Shown: positions 8,615-18,097 of the stretch, piece by piece
Position numbering within the stretch: position 1 is the first letter of the stretch
Layout of the letters: each line of letters starts with the position of its first letter
From: Phyllobacterium lublinensis
Lineage (GTDB): Bacteria; Pseudomonadota; Alphaproteobacteria; Rhizobiales; Rhizobiaceae
Assembly (NCBI RefSeq): GCF_020164435.1
Contig: NZ_JAIUDQ010000012.1
Span: 1 to 64,000 of the forward strand
Length of the DNA: 64,000 nt
Reading direction: 5' to 3'
Notes under the pieces: model-generated
Told to the model about the DNA's origin: nothing
What the model saw: only the letters and a program-made list of their open reading frames with translations
Database searches by the model: none
Position numbers and translations under genes: made by a program

Positions 8615-9523
8615 TCAACGCTGTTTTGGATCGAGGGCATCGCGCAGACCGTCCCCGAGAAGGTTGAAAGCCAGGCTTACGAGCAGGATGGCGGCGCCCG
8701 GAAAAGCCACCAGCCACCAGCTGTCGAGCATGTAGCGGCGACCGGTCGCGATCATGGCACCCCATTCCGGCAGGGGCGGCTGCGCACCCAGGCCGAGAAA
8801 GCCCAGACCTGCTGCGGTCAGGATGACCGTCGCCATACTCAGCGTGATCCGCACCAGCACCGAGGGAAGGCACATCGGCATGATGGACTTGACGATGATG
8901 CGGAGCGATGAGGCGCCCTGCATGCGCGACGCCGAAATGTAGTCTGCGGAACGGAAGGTCAGTGTTTCGGCCCGGGCAAGGCGGGCGATCGGCGGCCATG
9001 AGGTCAATGCGATCGCGATGATCGCGTTTTCAAGTCCTGCACCCAGCGCTGCAACGAATGCCAGCGACAGGATCAGGCCCGGGAAAGACAGAAAGATATC
9101 GGTGATCCGCATCATGACCGTATCGCACCAGCCGCCGAAATATCCGGCGGTCGTGCCGACGAGAAGGCCAACCGGCCCGACCACGATCGAAACGAGGGCG
9201 ATGATCGACAGTGTTATCCGGGTTCCATAGACGATGCGGCTGAAGATATCGCGGCCAAGCTCGTCCGTGCCGAACCAGTTGGCGGCATCCGGGGCACGGA
9301 GTGCGTTCGGCAGGTCCACAAGGTTGGGGTCATGCGTGGCGATCCATGGCGCTAGGATGGCGCAGAGCACGAGGATGACGACCACCACGAGGCCAAAGCA
9401 CGATGACGGGTCGGCGGAAAGCCGTTTGAGAACGGCGCCCAATCCTTTCATCGGTCCGGCGAAGAATTGGGAGACACGTGCTTGCGGCATGGTTTCGGTA
9501 CCGTACAGGCTCTTGATTGTCAT
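8615..9523 (-). CDS. Oligopeptide/dipeptide-type ABC transporter permease (DppC-like)
   Basis: 302 residues with a cytoplasmic N-terminus and about six membrane segments. The DppC/OppC N-terminal signature NWFGTDELGRDIFSRIVYG is present at about 86-104. The EAA loop, which contacts the ATPase, is in the region EYISASR-type (ADYISASRMQGASSLRII). It pairs with the DppB-like permease, which ends 4 bp inside this start (ATGA overlap). Confidence 0.92.
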   Translation of the reverse strand: MTIKSLYGTETMPQARVSQFFAGPMKGLGAVLKRLSADPSSCFGLVVVVILVLCAILAPWIATHDPNLVDLPNALRAPDAANWFGTDELGRDIFSRIVYGTRITLSIIALVSIVVGPVGLLVGTTAGYFGGWCDTVMMRITDIFLSFPGLILSLAFVAALGAGLENAIIAIALTSWPPIARLARAETLTFRSADYISASRMQGASSLRIIVKSIMPMCLPSVLVRITLSMATVILTAAGLGFLGLGAQPPLPEWGAMIATGRRYMLDSWWLVAFPGAAILLVSLAFNLLGDGLRDALDPKQR

Positions 9524-10536
9524 CGCGTCCTCGGATCAAAAATCTTGTAAAGGACATCGGAAAGCAGGTTCAGGAAGATGAAAATGATTCCGACAAGGAG
9601 CACGCAGGTCATGACGGCATTCATGTCGCCGACCAGCATGTTGTTCGTCATGTACTGTCCAAATCCGGGCCAGGAGAAAACCGTCTCGATCAGCACGGCA
9701 CCTTCCAGCAGGCTGCCATAGGCGAGCGCCACGATGGTCACGAGTTGGACCCGGATATTGGCGAAGGCGTGATGCCAGACCGTGCGGCTGTTAGAGAGCC
9801 CCTTGACGCGCGCCGTGACCACATATTCCTGGTTCAACTGGTCAAGCATGAAGCTGCGCGTCATGCGGGTGATATAGGCCATCGAAGAATAGCCGAGAAT
9901 GCTGGCCGGCAGAACGAGGTGGTTGAGGGCGTCACGGAACACTTCCCAGTCACCCGCCATGGCGGCGTCGATGAGAAGAAAGCCGGTGGTTTCGGGAACA
10001 AGTCCGATATTGTAATCCGACATGCGCCCGCCACCGCCAACGAGGCCGAGCGCGGCATAGAAGACGATAAGGCCGATCATGCCGATCCAGAAGATGGGCA
10101 TGGAATGACCAAGCAGGGTGACCACGCGGATAACATGGTCGATCACGGTGTTGCGGCGGACTGCGGCCAGGATGCCAAGCGGAATGCCAAGTCCAGCGCC
10201 GCAAATGATGGCAAATGTCGCAAGCTCGATCGTCGCCGGCATCACATGGGCAATATCGCTTATGACCGACTGTCCTGTGCGGATCGAGACGCCGAAGTTT
10301 CCGGTCAATATATCGCCGAGATAGCGCAGGAACTGTTCGTAGATCGGCCTGTCCATGCCGAGCCGTTCTGCGACCATATTGTAGGTGGCAGGATCTGCCT
10401 CCTCACCGATGATGGCGCGGACCGGATCGACCGGCATCAGCCGTCCTATGCAGAATGTGAGAACCAGAAGACCGAACAGCGTCACCAATATCGTGGCGGC
10501 TTGCCTTGCTCCTGCATATAAACGTTCGTGCGTCAT
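9520..10536 (-). CDS. Oligopeptide/dipeptide-type ABC transporter permease (DppB-like)
   Basis: 338 residues with about six membrane segments. Features typical of DppB/OppB are the N-terminal first membrane segment (ILVTLFGLLVLTFCIGRLMP), the periplasmic LGMDRPIYEQFLRYLGDI stretch at about 59-76, and the EAA-type coupling loop QEYVVTARVKGLSNSRTVWH in the second half. It is the first permease of the operon, 72 nt after the binding-protein gene, and overlaps the DppC-like gene by 4 bp. Confidence 0.92.
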   Translation of the reverse strand: MTHERLYAGARQAATILVTLFGLLVLTFCIGRLMPVDPVRAIIGEEADPATYNMVAERLGMDRPIYEQFLRYLGDILTGNFGVSIRTGQSVISDIAHVMPATIELATFAIICGAGLGIPLGILAAVRRNTVIDHVIRVVTLLGHSMPIFWIGMIGLIVFYAALGLVGGGGRMSDYNIGLVPETTGFLLIDAAMAGDWEVFRDALNHLVLPASILGYSSMAYITRMTRSFMLDQLNQEYVVTARVKGLSNSRTVWHHAFANIRVQLVTIVALAYGSLLEGAVLIETVFSWPGFGQYMTNNMLVGDMNAVMTCVLLVGIIFIFLNLLSDVLYKIFDPRTR

Positions 10537-10608
10537 TGGAACATCTCTTGCGGTTGCCTTGTTGCCGCCGCCACATCATATCCATGCGGCAGCGGCGGGT
10601 CAGGAGGT

Positions 10609-12213
10609 TCAGCGCGCCTTGGACACTGCACTCAGATCCGTCGACCAGGATGGATTGAGCGCCAGTCCCTTGATGTCCGCGCGGGTAGCCACGGAATCCA
10701 CGACCTCGGAGAAGGGCTGGATCGATGGTACCATATCCGCATAATAGGTCTGGATCTCGCCATACTGGGTTGCCTGGCGCTTGGCATCGGACTCGACCAG
10801 GGCGTCGTCAATCATCTTGTTGAGCTTTTCATCGAAGAACGATGTTCTCCAGCCTTGGAAGTTGGTGAGCTTCGCGTCATCCGCATTGTTGGGATTGTAG
10901 GCAATGGCGCGCAGGTTGGAGTCCGGGTGAGGCAATTGCCCGCCGCCGCCACGGCCAACGATGAGTTCGAACTTCCGCTCGCGCATCGCGCCGTAGATCT
11001 GGTCACCCGAGCCGGTGATGACTTCAGCCTTGATGCCGCCCTGGGCAAGACTCGCCTGGATCGCCGTGGCAAGGTTGAGGAACGGAGCATCCGACAGGGC
11101 ACGCAAGGTGGTCGAGAAACCATCCGGGTAGCCGGCTTCGGCGAGCAGTGCCTTGGCCTTCGCCACGTCCAGCTTGTAGCCGGCATCCGGCAAGGCGCCT
11201 GGCAGTCCGCTTTGGATAGGCCGGTCGTGCGGTTTGCCGAAGAATGGAAGCACGGTCCCGTTCAGGCCTTCATAGTCGATGAGATAACGCAGTGCCTCGC
11301 GCACCTTCGGCTTGTTGAATTTTTCGTCCTTCATCGACACGGCGAGGTAGTAGAAACCGCTGCCGCCGATTGTCTGGACCACAACGTCCTTGTTGGCCTG
11401 CAAGGCGGTCAAGTCGGCTGCGGACATTGAAAAGGCTATGTCGATGTCACCCTTTTCGAGCATGAGCCGCTGGCTCTGCGATTCAGGCAGGTGCCGCATG
11501 ATGATGCGGCGCATGGCCGGCTCCTTGCCCCAGTGATTGTCGTTGCGGCTGAGCAGGACGCGTTCATTGGATTTCCACTCCTGCAGTACAAACGGGCCGG
11601 AGCCGGCGGAATGGGTGGTAAGCCAGGCACCGCCCATGTCGCCATTGGCTTCATTGGCCATGACGGTCTTGCTGTCGAGGATGGAGCCAGGCCCGACGAT
11701 ACCGAGGGTCAGGACAATGATCTGCGGATCGACGCGCTTGGGAAGGGTTACGACAACGGTCGAGGCGTCGGGAGCGGTGAAGCTGGCATCGGCATTGGCC
11801 GCGGAAAAGCCATGCGTTTTCAGGAAGGATGCCTGCGCCAGATTGAGTTTCAGGAGGCGCTTGAATGACCAGACTACGTCTTCCGAGGTCACTGGATTTC
11901 CGGAAGCGAACTTTGCGCCCGGACGCAGCTTGAACACGATCTTTGTATTATCCTCGCTGACTGTCCAGCTCTCTGCGAGCTGCGGATTGGCCTGCGAACG
12001 GTTCACCGGGTCGAGCGACACCAGGCCTTCATAGATATTGGCCAGGACCTGAACGGTCTCCTTGCCGGTGATGGCGGCCGGGTCGAGCGTCAGGATGTTC
12101 GACATCGAGAAACCGACGACAAGCTGGTTCGGCGGCGTCTCGGCAAACGATGTACTTGCAAATGGAAGGGTACTAAGCATTACGGCCGCTACGGCCTTTG
12201 CGAAAACATTCAT
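10609..12213 (-). CDS. ABC transporter substrate-binding protein (SBP family 5, DppA/OppA type)
   Basis: 534 residues from the ATG at 12213, which has GAGGAGGAGC six nt upstream. A cleavable signal peptide (MNVFAKAVAAVMLSTLPFAS, predicted cut after SFA) sends it to the periplasm. Family 5 hallmarks include LDPAAITGKETVQVLANIYEGL near the N-terminus and the AESWTVSEDNTKIVFKLRPG block. It captures the ligand for the two permeases. It is the first gene of a seven-gene minus-strand operon and is divergent from kduI. The kdu/kdg neighbours suggest unsaturated or saturated oligogalacturonides as ligand (inference). Confidence 0.92.
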   Translation of the reverse strand: MNVFAKAVAAVMLSTLPFASTSFAETPPNQLVVGFSMSNILTLDPAAITGKETVQVLANIYEGLVSLDPVNRSQANPQLAESWTVSEDNTKIVFKLRPGAKFASGNPVTSEDVVWSFKRLLKLNLAQASFLKTHGFSAANADASFTAPDASTVVVTLPKRVDPQIIVLTLGIVGPGSILDSKTVMANEANGDMGGAWLTTHSAGSGPFVLQEWKSNERVLLSRNDNHWGKEPAMRRIIMRHLPESQSQRLMLEKGDIDIAFSMSAADLTALQANKDVVVQTIGGSGFYYLAVSMKDEKFNKPKVREALRYLIDYEGLNGTVLPFFGKPHDRPIQSGLPGALPDAGYKLDVAKAKALLAEAGYPDGFSTTLRALSDAPFLNLATAIQASLAQGGIKAEVITGSGDQIYGAMRERKFELIVGRGGGGQLPHPDSNLRAIAYNPNNADDAKLTNFQGWRTSFFDEKLNKMIDDALVESDAKRQATQYGEIQTYYADMVPSIQPFSEVVDSVATRADIKGLALNPSWSTDLSAVSKAR

Positions 12214-12537
12214 AAGTAAGCTCCTCCTCGCGGACAATGGCTATTGGCGCGTCGTGAATGATTCAAAAGTTGCCTCCTGCAACTTGATTTCAAACATATG
12301 ACATCTTACAACTTGTGTCAAACAGGTTAATGGCTTATGCTGAAATGAGAGGGCAATGGGCCGGAGCCGTCAGATATTATTCAAATGTATCAAATGCTTA
12401 ATAAAAGCGTTGCGGCGGTGTCGAGTACCAGCTTATTAGTATACAAGGGTAGCAACGATCATTGCAGACGGGTTAAGAAGGTCGCATTTGTGGCCAAACA
12501 TGGACGGGGTAGTATGACCTCTTGGAAAGGAAGATAG
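12214..12537. promoter_or_regulatory. Divergent promoter region between transporter operon and kduI
   Basis: This 324-nt AT-rich region carries the outward promoters of both units. It contains a 7-bp inverted repeat, AAGTTGC-CTCCT-GCAACTT (12267-12285), and ACATCTTACAAC at 12301-12312, similar to the 12-mer found twice ahead of the kdgD unit. CAACTTG occurs at both places (12280 and 12309). I read these as operator half-sites for the local GntR regulator. No gene is visible here. Confidence 0.45.
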
Positions 12538-13383
12538 ATGACTGGAACACATTTTACCTCGCGCTTTGCCATATCGCCTGCCGAGGCGGCGACATTCGGC
12601 ACGAAGGATCTGCGCGCCAACTTTCTCGTGACGGGCCTGTTTGCCGCCGATCAGATCAACCTGACCTACTCGCACTATGACCGGATGATCATCGGTGGCG
12701 CCAGCCCGGTATCGGCCGAGCTGACGCTGGAGAGCATCAAGCCGACGGGGACACCGAATTTCCTCGATCGCCGCGAGCTCATCGCGGTCAATATCGGACA
12801 GGACGGCATGGTCAGCGTCGACGGCCAGCGCTTCGAACTCGGCCACCGTGACATGATCTATATCGGCATGGGGGCAAAGGATGTGCGTTTCGCATCGGCC
12901 TCGAAGCAGGAAGCGGCCAGCTTCTACCTGATCAGCGCGCCCGCGCATCAGAGCCATCCGACGAAATACATCAACATCAGTGACGCCAAGCGGATCGATC
13001 TCGGCTCGCAGGCGACCAGTAACGAGCGTTCGATTTTCCAGTTTGTGCATCCCGAAGGCGTCAAGACCTGCCAGCTTGTCGTCGGCATGACCACGCTGGC
13101 GCAGGGCTCGGTCTGGAACACCATGCCGGCCCATGTGCATGACCGCAGGTCGGAGGCATATCTTTACTTCAACCTGGCGGAAAATGCGCGCGTGGTGCAT
13201 CTCATGGGTGAACCGGACGAGACCCGCCACCTTATTGTTGCCGACAGGCAGGCCGTTCTTTCGCCTGGCTGGTCGATCCATTCGGGATCGGGAACCTCGA
13301 ACTACACCTTCATTTGGGCGATGGCCGGCGACAATGTCGACTATACGGATGTCGATCCCGTTGCGATCGGAGATCTGGCATGA
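12538..13383 (+). CDS. kduI: 5-keto-4-deoxyuronate (4-deoxy-L-threo-5-hexosulose-uronate) isomerase
   Basis: 281 residues, the usual KduI length, with a bicupin fold. Zinc ligands are visible in PAHVHDRRSEAYLYF (two His and a Glu, about residues 199-207) and in WSIHSGSG (His, around 247). The enzyme isomerises 5-keto-4-deoxyuronate, produced from unsaturated galacturonate, to 2,5-diketo-3-deoxygluconate. The ATG at 12538 follows GGAAAGGAAGATAG. It overlaps kduD by 4 bp (ATGA), so the two successive enzymes are translationally coupled. Confidence 0.95.
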   Translation: MTGTHFTSRFAISPAEAATFGTKDLRANFLVTGLFAADQINLTYSHYDRMIIGGASPVSAELTLESIKPTGTPNFLDRRELIAVNIGQDGMVSVDGQRFELGHRDMIYIGMGAKDVRFASASKQEAASFYLISAPAHQSHPTKYINISDAKRIDLGSQATSNERSIFQFVHPEGVKTCQLVVGMTTLAQGSVWNTMPAHVHDRRSEAYLYFNLAENARVVHLMGEPDETRHLIVADRQAVLSPGWSIHSGSGTSNYTFIWAMAGDNVDYTDVDPVAIGDLA

Positions 13384-14138
13384 CCAACCCGTTCAGCCTC
13401 AAAGGCAAGCGCATCGTCGTGACCGGTGCCAACACCGGCATCGGCCAGGGTATCGCGGTGTCGATTGCCCGGGCGGGTGGCAGCGTCGTTGGGATCGGGC
13501 GATCGGAGATGACCGAAACAGCCCGGATCATCGAAGCGGATGGCGGTGCATTCACCGGCGTCCATGGCGATCTCGGGGATGTGCAGAAGGCTGTCGCGGT
13601 CATCGGCGACATATGGGACGGGATTGGCCCCGTTGATGGTCTCGTCAACAATGCCGGGATCATACGGCGCGCTGACGCGCTGGATTTCAGCGTTGAAGAC
13701 TGGGACGAAGTCATGGATGTCAATTTGCGGTCAGTCTTTTTCATGGCCCAGGCCTTCGCCAGGAAACTGGTTGCCGAGGAAAGGCCGGGCAAGATCGTCA
13801 ACATCGCATCAATGCTGAGCTTCCAGGGCGGCATTAGGGTGGCATCCTACACCGCATCGAAATCCGGCCTTGTCGGCATCACGCGCCTGCTCGCATGCGA
13901 ATGGGCGCAGAAATCGATCAACGTCAATGCGATCGCGCCGGGTTATATCGTCAGCAACAATACGGAGGCCCTGCGCAACGATCCCGATCGCAACAGCGCC
14001 ATCCTTTCCCGGATCCCGGCAGGACGATGGGGCGAGCCGCAGGATATCGGCGACGCGGCCGTGTTCCTGCTCGCCCCAGCCTCCAATTACATGCATGGCG
14101 CAGTCATTCCCGTCGATGGCGGCTGGCTGGCAAGATAG
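13380..14138 (+). CDS. kduD: 2-dehydro-3-deoxy-D-gluconate 5-dehydrogenase
   Basis: 252-residue classical short-chain dehydrogenase. The cofactor motif is TGANTGIGQG (about 15-24), NNAG follows strand 4, the catalytic Ser lies in NIASMLSFQGG, and YTASK carries the Tyr and Lys. The product reduces 2,5-diketo-3-deoxygluconate to 2-keto-3-deoxygluconate with NAD(P)H. The start at 13380 overlaps the kduI stop. MTNPFSLKGKRIVVTG is a typical KduD N-terminus. The KDG kinase and aldolase that would finish the route are not in this window. Confidence 0.93.
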   Translation: MTNPFSLKGKRIVVTGANTGIGQGIAVSIARAGGSVVGIGRSEMTETARIIEADGGAFTGVHGDLGDVQKAVAVIGDIWDGIGPVDGLVNNAGIIRRADALDFSVEDWDEVMDVNLRSVFFMAQAFARKLVAEERPGKIVNIASMLSFQGGIRVASYTASKSGLVGITRLLACEWAQKSINVNAIAPGYIVSNNTEALRNDPDRNSAILSRIPAGRWGEPQDIGDAAVFLLAPASNYMHGAVIPVDGGWLAR

Positions 14139-14149
14139 AAGGAAAAACC

Positions 14150-14491
14150 ATGTCGGACGTAAAACTTTTCGCCCAGGCCGATGAAATTGCCTGGACCACT
14201 CTGGACAATGGCAATCGCCGCCGCGTCGTCGTCTATACCGATGAACTGATGCAGGTGGAGTTCGATTTCGATGAGGGTGGCGTGGGTGCGCTCCATTCGC
14301 ACCCCCACGTCCAGGCGAGCTACGTTGCCGAAGGTCGCTTCGAGGTGACCATTGAAGGCAAGTCGGCCATCATCGGCAAGGGCGGCAGCTTCATCGTACC
14401 ATCGGGTGCCGTGCATGGCGTCAAGGCGCTCGAGAAAGGCCGCCTGATCGACACCTTCACGCCGCATCGTGCCGATTTCGTTGCGGGGTGA
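14150..14491 (+). CDS. kdgF: Cupin protein, pectin degradation protein KdgF-like
   Basis: 113-residue single-domain cupin. The metal-binding motif is GVGALHSHPHVQASYVAEG (two His, then Gln and the Glu region), with the second cupin motif PSGAVHGVKAL supplying another His. KdgF proteins speed the linearisation of 4,5-unsaturated galacturonate to 5-keto-4-deoxyuronate, the substrate of KduI. The gene is 11 nt after kduD with GAAGGAAAAACC before its ATG, which supports the assignment. It ends only 25 nt before the convergent rfbD stop. Confidence 0.85.
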   Translation: MSDVKLFAQADEIAWTTLDNGNRRRVVVYTDELMQVEFDFDEGGVGALHSHPHVQASYVAEGRFEVTIEGKSAIIGKGGSFIVPSGAVHGVKALEKGRLIDTFTPHRADFVAG

Positions 14492-14516
14492 GGGGCAACT
14501 AGAGCCGAACCTGCCG

Positions 14517-15401
14517 TCAGGCGCGCAATAGCCTCTCGACGGTGCTCGCCGTCGATTGCTCCCATGCCGGCGCCCGCCAGTTGAAAACCTCATGGAACCT
14601 TTCGCTGGACAGGCGGGAGTTCAACGGGCGCCGGGCCTTGGTCGGATATTCAGACGTCAGTATATCCTTGACCTCCGCGAAAGGCCCCTGCAGGTCCCTG
14701 CTGGCCGCGAAAATCGCGCGCGCAAACGTGCTCCAATTGGTGCTGCCCATGCCTGCCAGGTGGTAGACGCCGAAAGCATCGAACTGCGGTTCCGCCCGCA
14801 GCCGTTTCGCCGCAACAAGAATTCCGTCGGCAATATCGATGGCAGATGTCGGGTTGCCCCATTGATCGGCTACGACCGAAAGGCTGTCGCGATCTTGCGC
14901 AAGGCGAAGCATTGTCTTGACGAAATTCCTGCCGAACGGGCTGTAGACCCAGGCTGTACGAACAATCAGATGGCGGGGATTGGCAGCAGCAACGGCCAGT
15001 TCACCCTCAAGCTTGGTTCGGCCATAAACGCCATGGGGGCCCGTCGGATCGTTCTCGGTATAGGGCCTCTCGCCGTCACCCGAAAACACATAGTCCGTGG
15101 AAAGATGGATAACTGGCACGCCAATATCGGCGGCAGCCTGCGCAACCGCTCCAGCACCCGTGGCATTGATGCTGCGCGCAATGTCCGGCTCGTCCTCGGC
15201 CTGATCAACGGCGGTATATGCTGCGGCCGAAACCACGAGGTCGGGCCGCGCAGCGCTTATGGCTTCGTGAACGGTTTCCGGTTGTGCGAGGTCGAGTTCC
15301 GGGCGTCCGAGAGGCAATATCTCTACGGATGGATCAAGCCGCGCCCTTTCGACCAGGCTGCTGACAACCTGTCCTTCCCGTCCGGTAACGGCGATCCTCA
15401 T
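14517..15401 (-). CDS. rfbD: dTDP-4-dehydrorhamnose reductase
   Basis: 294 residues. The N-terminal Rossmann motif is [12 protein letters not shown], followed by the RmlD block [29 protein letters not shown] with the catalytic region, and YGRTKLEGE with Tyr and Lys. It reduces dTDP-4-keto-L-rhamnose to dTDP-L-rhamnose, the last step of the pathway. The ATG at 15401 overlaps the rfbB stop by 4 bp; an upstream start would give a non-family N-terminus. It is the last gene of an rfbA-rfbC-rfbB-rfbD operon on the minus strand. Confidence 0.94.
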   Translation of the reverse strand: MRIAVTGREGQVVSSLVERARLDPSVEILPLGRPELDLAQPETVHEAISAARPDLVVSAAAYTAVDQAEDEPDIARSINATGAGAVAQAAADIGVPVIHLSTDYVFSGDGERPYTENDPTGPHGVYGRTKLEGELAVAAANPRHLIVRTAWVYSPFGRNFVKTMLRLAQDRDSLSVVADQWGNPTSAIDIADGILVAAKRLRAEPQFDAFGVYHLAGMGSTNWSTFARAIFAASRDLQGPFAEVKDILTSEYPTKARRPLNSRLSSERFHEVFNWRAPAWEQSTASTVERLLRA

Positions 15402-16474
15402 GCCGATGTCCCGCCTGCCGGCGCAGCACCGAGCCGTTCGCCCGCATAGCGCTCGCCGCGGATCGGCTGCCACCACCATTTATTGTCGAGATACCACTGC
15501 ACGGTCCGCTCCAGACCGGTCTCGAACGTCTCGGCTGGCGTCCAGCCAAGCTCACGTTCGATCTTGGTTGCGTCGATCGCATAGCGGCGGTCATGGCCCG
15601 GCCGATCAGTGACAAAGGTGATCAGGTCACGGTAGCGTGCGCCCCCCGACCTCGGCACCTTCCTGTCGAGAATATCACAGATTGTCTCGACAACATTGAG
15701 ATTGGTGCGCTCGGCACGGCCGCCGATATTGTAGCTTTGGCCTGGCTTGCCCCTCGTGACGACGAGCTCGAGCGCCCGGGCATGATCTTCAACGAAGAGC
15801 CAATCCCGGACGTTCGCGCCCGCGCCATAGACTGGCAAAGGCTGTCCATCAAGGGCGTTGAGGATGACCAGCGGAATGAGCTTTTCAGGGAAATGGAATG
15901 GGCCGTAATTGTTGGAGCAGTTCGACAGGACCACGGGCAAACCATAGGTTTCGTGCCAGGCCCTTACCAGATGGTCGGATGAGGCCTTTGAAGCAGAATA
16001 TGGCGAGGATGGCGCATAAGGCGTTTCTTCGGTGAAGATACCACTGTCGAAGGGCAGGTCGCCAAATACTTCATCCGTCGAAATGTGGTGAAAACGGAAT
16101 GCCGATCTGGCAGGCTCGGGCAGTTCGCGCCAATAGGCGAGTGCCGCATTCAGCATGCGGAACGTACCGACAATGTTTGTTTCAATGAAAGCGGCCGGAC
16201 CGTCGATGGAGCGATCAACATGGCTCTCGGCGGCAAGATGCATGATTGCGTCAATGTTCTCACTGCGAAGAATTGCCAGAATGGCCGCATCGTCACAAAT
16301 GTCTGCCTGAACAAAGCTGTAATTGGGATGATTCTCGATCTGTCGCAGCGACGCGAGATTACCCGCATAGGTGAGCTTGTCGACATTGACGACGCGATTT
16401 TGCGGATTGGCGGCGAGGTGGCGGCAGACTGCAGAACCGATAAACCCGGCACCACCCGTTACGAGAATGTTCAT
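15398..16474 (-). CDS. rfbB: dTDP-glucose 4,6-dehydratase
   Basis: 358 residues, the normal length. [20 protein letters not shown] binds [16 protein letters not shown] is the RmlB block, [12 protein letters not shown] carries the Thr/Asp/Glu catalytic set, and [15 protein letters not shown] has Tyr and Lys. It converts dTDP-glucose to dTDP-4-keto-6-deoxyglucose. It lies 15 nt after rfbC and overlaps rfbD by 4 bp. Confidence 0.95.
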   Translation of the reverse strand: MNILVTGGAGFIGSAVCRHLAANPQNRVVNVDKLTYAGNLASLRQIENHPNYSFVQADICDDAAILAILRSENIDAIMHLAAESHVDRSIDGPAAFIETNIVGTFRMLNAALAYWRELPEPARSAFRFHHISTDEVFGDLPFDSGIFTEETPYAPSSPYSASKASSDHLVRAWHETYGLPVVLSNCSNNYGPFHFPEKLIPLVILNALDGQPLPVYGAGANVRDWLFVEDHARALELVVTRGKPGQSYNIGGRAERTNLNVVETICDILDRKVPRSGGARYRDLITFVTDRPGHDRRYAIDATKIERELGWTPAETFETGLERTVQWYLDNKWWWQPIRGERYAGERLGAAPAGGTSA

Positions 16475-16489
16475 CGGATAGCCGCTCCT

Positions 16490-17044
16490 TCAGGGGAAAA
16501 TGTCTGCACCGTCGAGCAATGGTGCTTTTTGGTCTTTATCCGACAGCTGTATCGCCGAGGCATCGAACGGCCATTCGATATCGATCGACGGATCGTCGAA
16601 ACGCAGCGAGCGGTCATGCTCGGGGGAATAGTAATCGGTGACCTTGTAAACGACTTCGGTGTTGTCTTCCAAAGTCACAAAGCCATGGGCAAAGCCTTTG
16701 GGCACCAGTATCTGGTTCCATTTCTTTGCCGAAACCTCGAGTGATATCCATTTCCGGAATGTGGGGGAGCTCTTCCGGATATCAACGACTACGTCCAATA
16801 TGGAGCCCTTTACGACACGCACGAGCTTGTCCTGGGCACGCGGCGGCAACTGATAGTGCAACCCGCGCAAGACGCCCCTGGATGCCGATAGCGAATGATT
16901 GTCCTGGACAAATTGCAGCGAAATGCCGGCCGCGGCGAAGCTCTCCGCATTATAGGTTTCGGAGAAGAAGCCGCGATCATCGCCAAACTTGCGCGGGAAA
17001 ATTTCGAGCACGCCCTCCAGCGCGAGAGGTCTGACTTCAATCAT
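16490..17044 (-). CDS. rfbC: dTDP-4-dehydrorhamnose 3,5-epimerase
   Basis: 184 residues with the RmlC cupin fold. Visible motifs are [13 protein letters not shown], the substrate-binding [19 protein letters not shown] with catalytic His, and [25 protein letters not shown]. It epimerises C3 and C5 of dTDP-4-keto-6-deoxyglucose. The ATG at 17044 overlaps the end of rfbA by 8 nt. A second, more divergent epimerase of this family is at 31386-31916. Confidence 0.95.
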   Translation of the reverse strand: MIEVRPLALEGVLEIFPRKFGDDRGFFSETYNAESFAAAGISLQFVQDNHSLSASRGVLRGLHYQLPPRAQDKLVRVVKGSILDVVVDIRKSSPTFRKWISLEVSAKKWNQILVPKGFAHGFVTLEDNTEVVYKVTDYYSPEHDRSLRFDDPSIDIEWPFDASAIQLSDKDQKAPLLDGADIFP

Positions 17045-17918
17045 TTTCCACCTCTTCAGCACGACGAAGCAAGTAAGCTCCGTATTCGGTCTTGCCCATT
17101 TTTGACGCTCTTTCACGAACCTGTTCGGAACTCAACCAACCCCACTCCAGACCGATTTCTTCAGGGCACGCGATTTTGATCCCTTGCCGATGTTCTATCG
17201 TACGCACGAACGAAGACGCCTCATGCAGGCTGTCGTGGGTGCCCGTATCGAGCCATGCGTAACCGCGCCCCATTCGTTGGACGCGCAGATCGCCTCGCTC
17301 GAGATAAATATTGTTAACACTGGTGATTTCGAGTTCACCGCGAGCGGAGGGCTTGATGGTGCTGGCGATGTCAACGACGTCGTTGTCGTAGAAATACAGC
17401 CCGGTAACGGCCCAATTGGACTTGGGTTTTTCGGGCTTTTCCTCAATGGACCGGGCCCGGCCGGTGACCTTGTCAAAATCAACAACACCGTACCGCTGTG
17501 GATCGTCGACATGATAGGCGAAAACCGTACCGCCTTTCTCGCCCGACGAAGCGCTCTGGCAGAGCTTGGAGAGCCCGTCGCCAAAATAGATGTTGTCGCC
17601 AAGGATCATCGCAACGCTGTCATTACCGATGAAATCGCGCCCGATGATAAATGCTTCGGCCAGGCCGTTGGGCTGCGCCTGCTCGGCGTAGGAGAAATTG
17701 ATGCCGAATTCGCTGCCATCGCCCAGTAGCTTCTGGAACAGCGGCAGATCGTGGGGCGTGGAGATTACCAGAATGTCGCGTATGCCGGCGAGCATGAGAA
17801 CGCTCAACGGATAATAGATCATCGGCTTGTCATAGATGGGCAGAATCTGTTTCGACACCGCAATCGTCAATGGATAGAGACGCGTACCGCTTCCACCCGC
17901 CAGTATTATCCCCTTCAT
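17037..17918 (-). CDS. rfbA: Glucose-1-phosphate thymidylyltransferase
   Basis: 293 residues starting [18 protein letters not shown], the nucleotide-binding signature of the family. [19 protein letters not shown]-type text and [11 protein letters not shown] (metal-binding Asp) follow, with [20 protein letters not shown] further on. It makes dTDP-glucose from glucose 1-phosphate and dTTP, committing carbon to dTDP-L-rhamnose. It is the first gene of the rfbACBD operon. The 179 nt upstream of its start (17919-18097) are AT-rich and likely hold the promoter. Confidence 0.95.
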   Translation of the reverse strand: MKGIILAGGSGTRLYPLTIAVSKQILPIYDKPMIYYPLSVLMLAGIRDILVISTPHDLPLFQKLLGDGSEFGINFSYAEQAQPNGLAEAFIIGRDFIGNDSVAMILGDNIYFGDGLSKLCQSASSGEKGGTVFAYHVDDPQRYGVVDFDKVTGRARSIEEKPEKPKSNWAVTGLYFYDNDVVDIASTIKPSARGELEITSVNNIYLERGDLRVQRMGRGYAWLDTGTHDSLHEASSFVRTIEHRQGIKIACPEEIGLEWGWLSSEQVRERASKMGKTEYGAYLLRRAEEVEND

Positions 17919-18097
17919 TTCGATTGTGTCCCTATGCAAACAATATGGGCAAACCAATTATTTAATGTATTAGACAACCGGAATTGCGTTCAACCAAAGT
18001 GCCAGCCGCACTTCACCCAGCATTGTGGCAGACATTTGGCGTCAACTGAAACACAAGTCAACCACTGAAGGCCAACGCACCACCCGGCTGCCCTCGC

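Noticed and set aside
9517-10521. 334-codon open frame on the plus strand
   Set aside because: It is exactly antisense to the clear DppB-like permease and its product is rich in His/Asp with no family features; a shadow of high-GC coding sequence.
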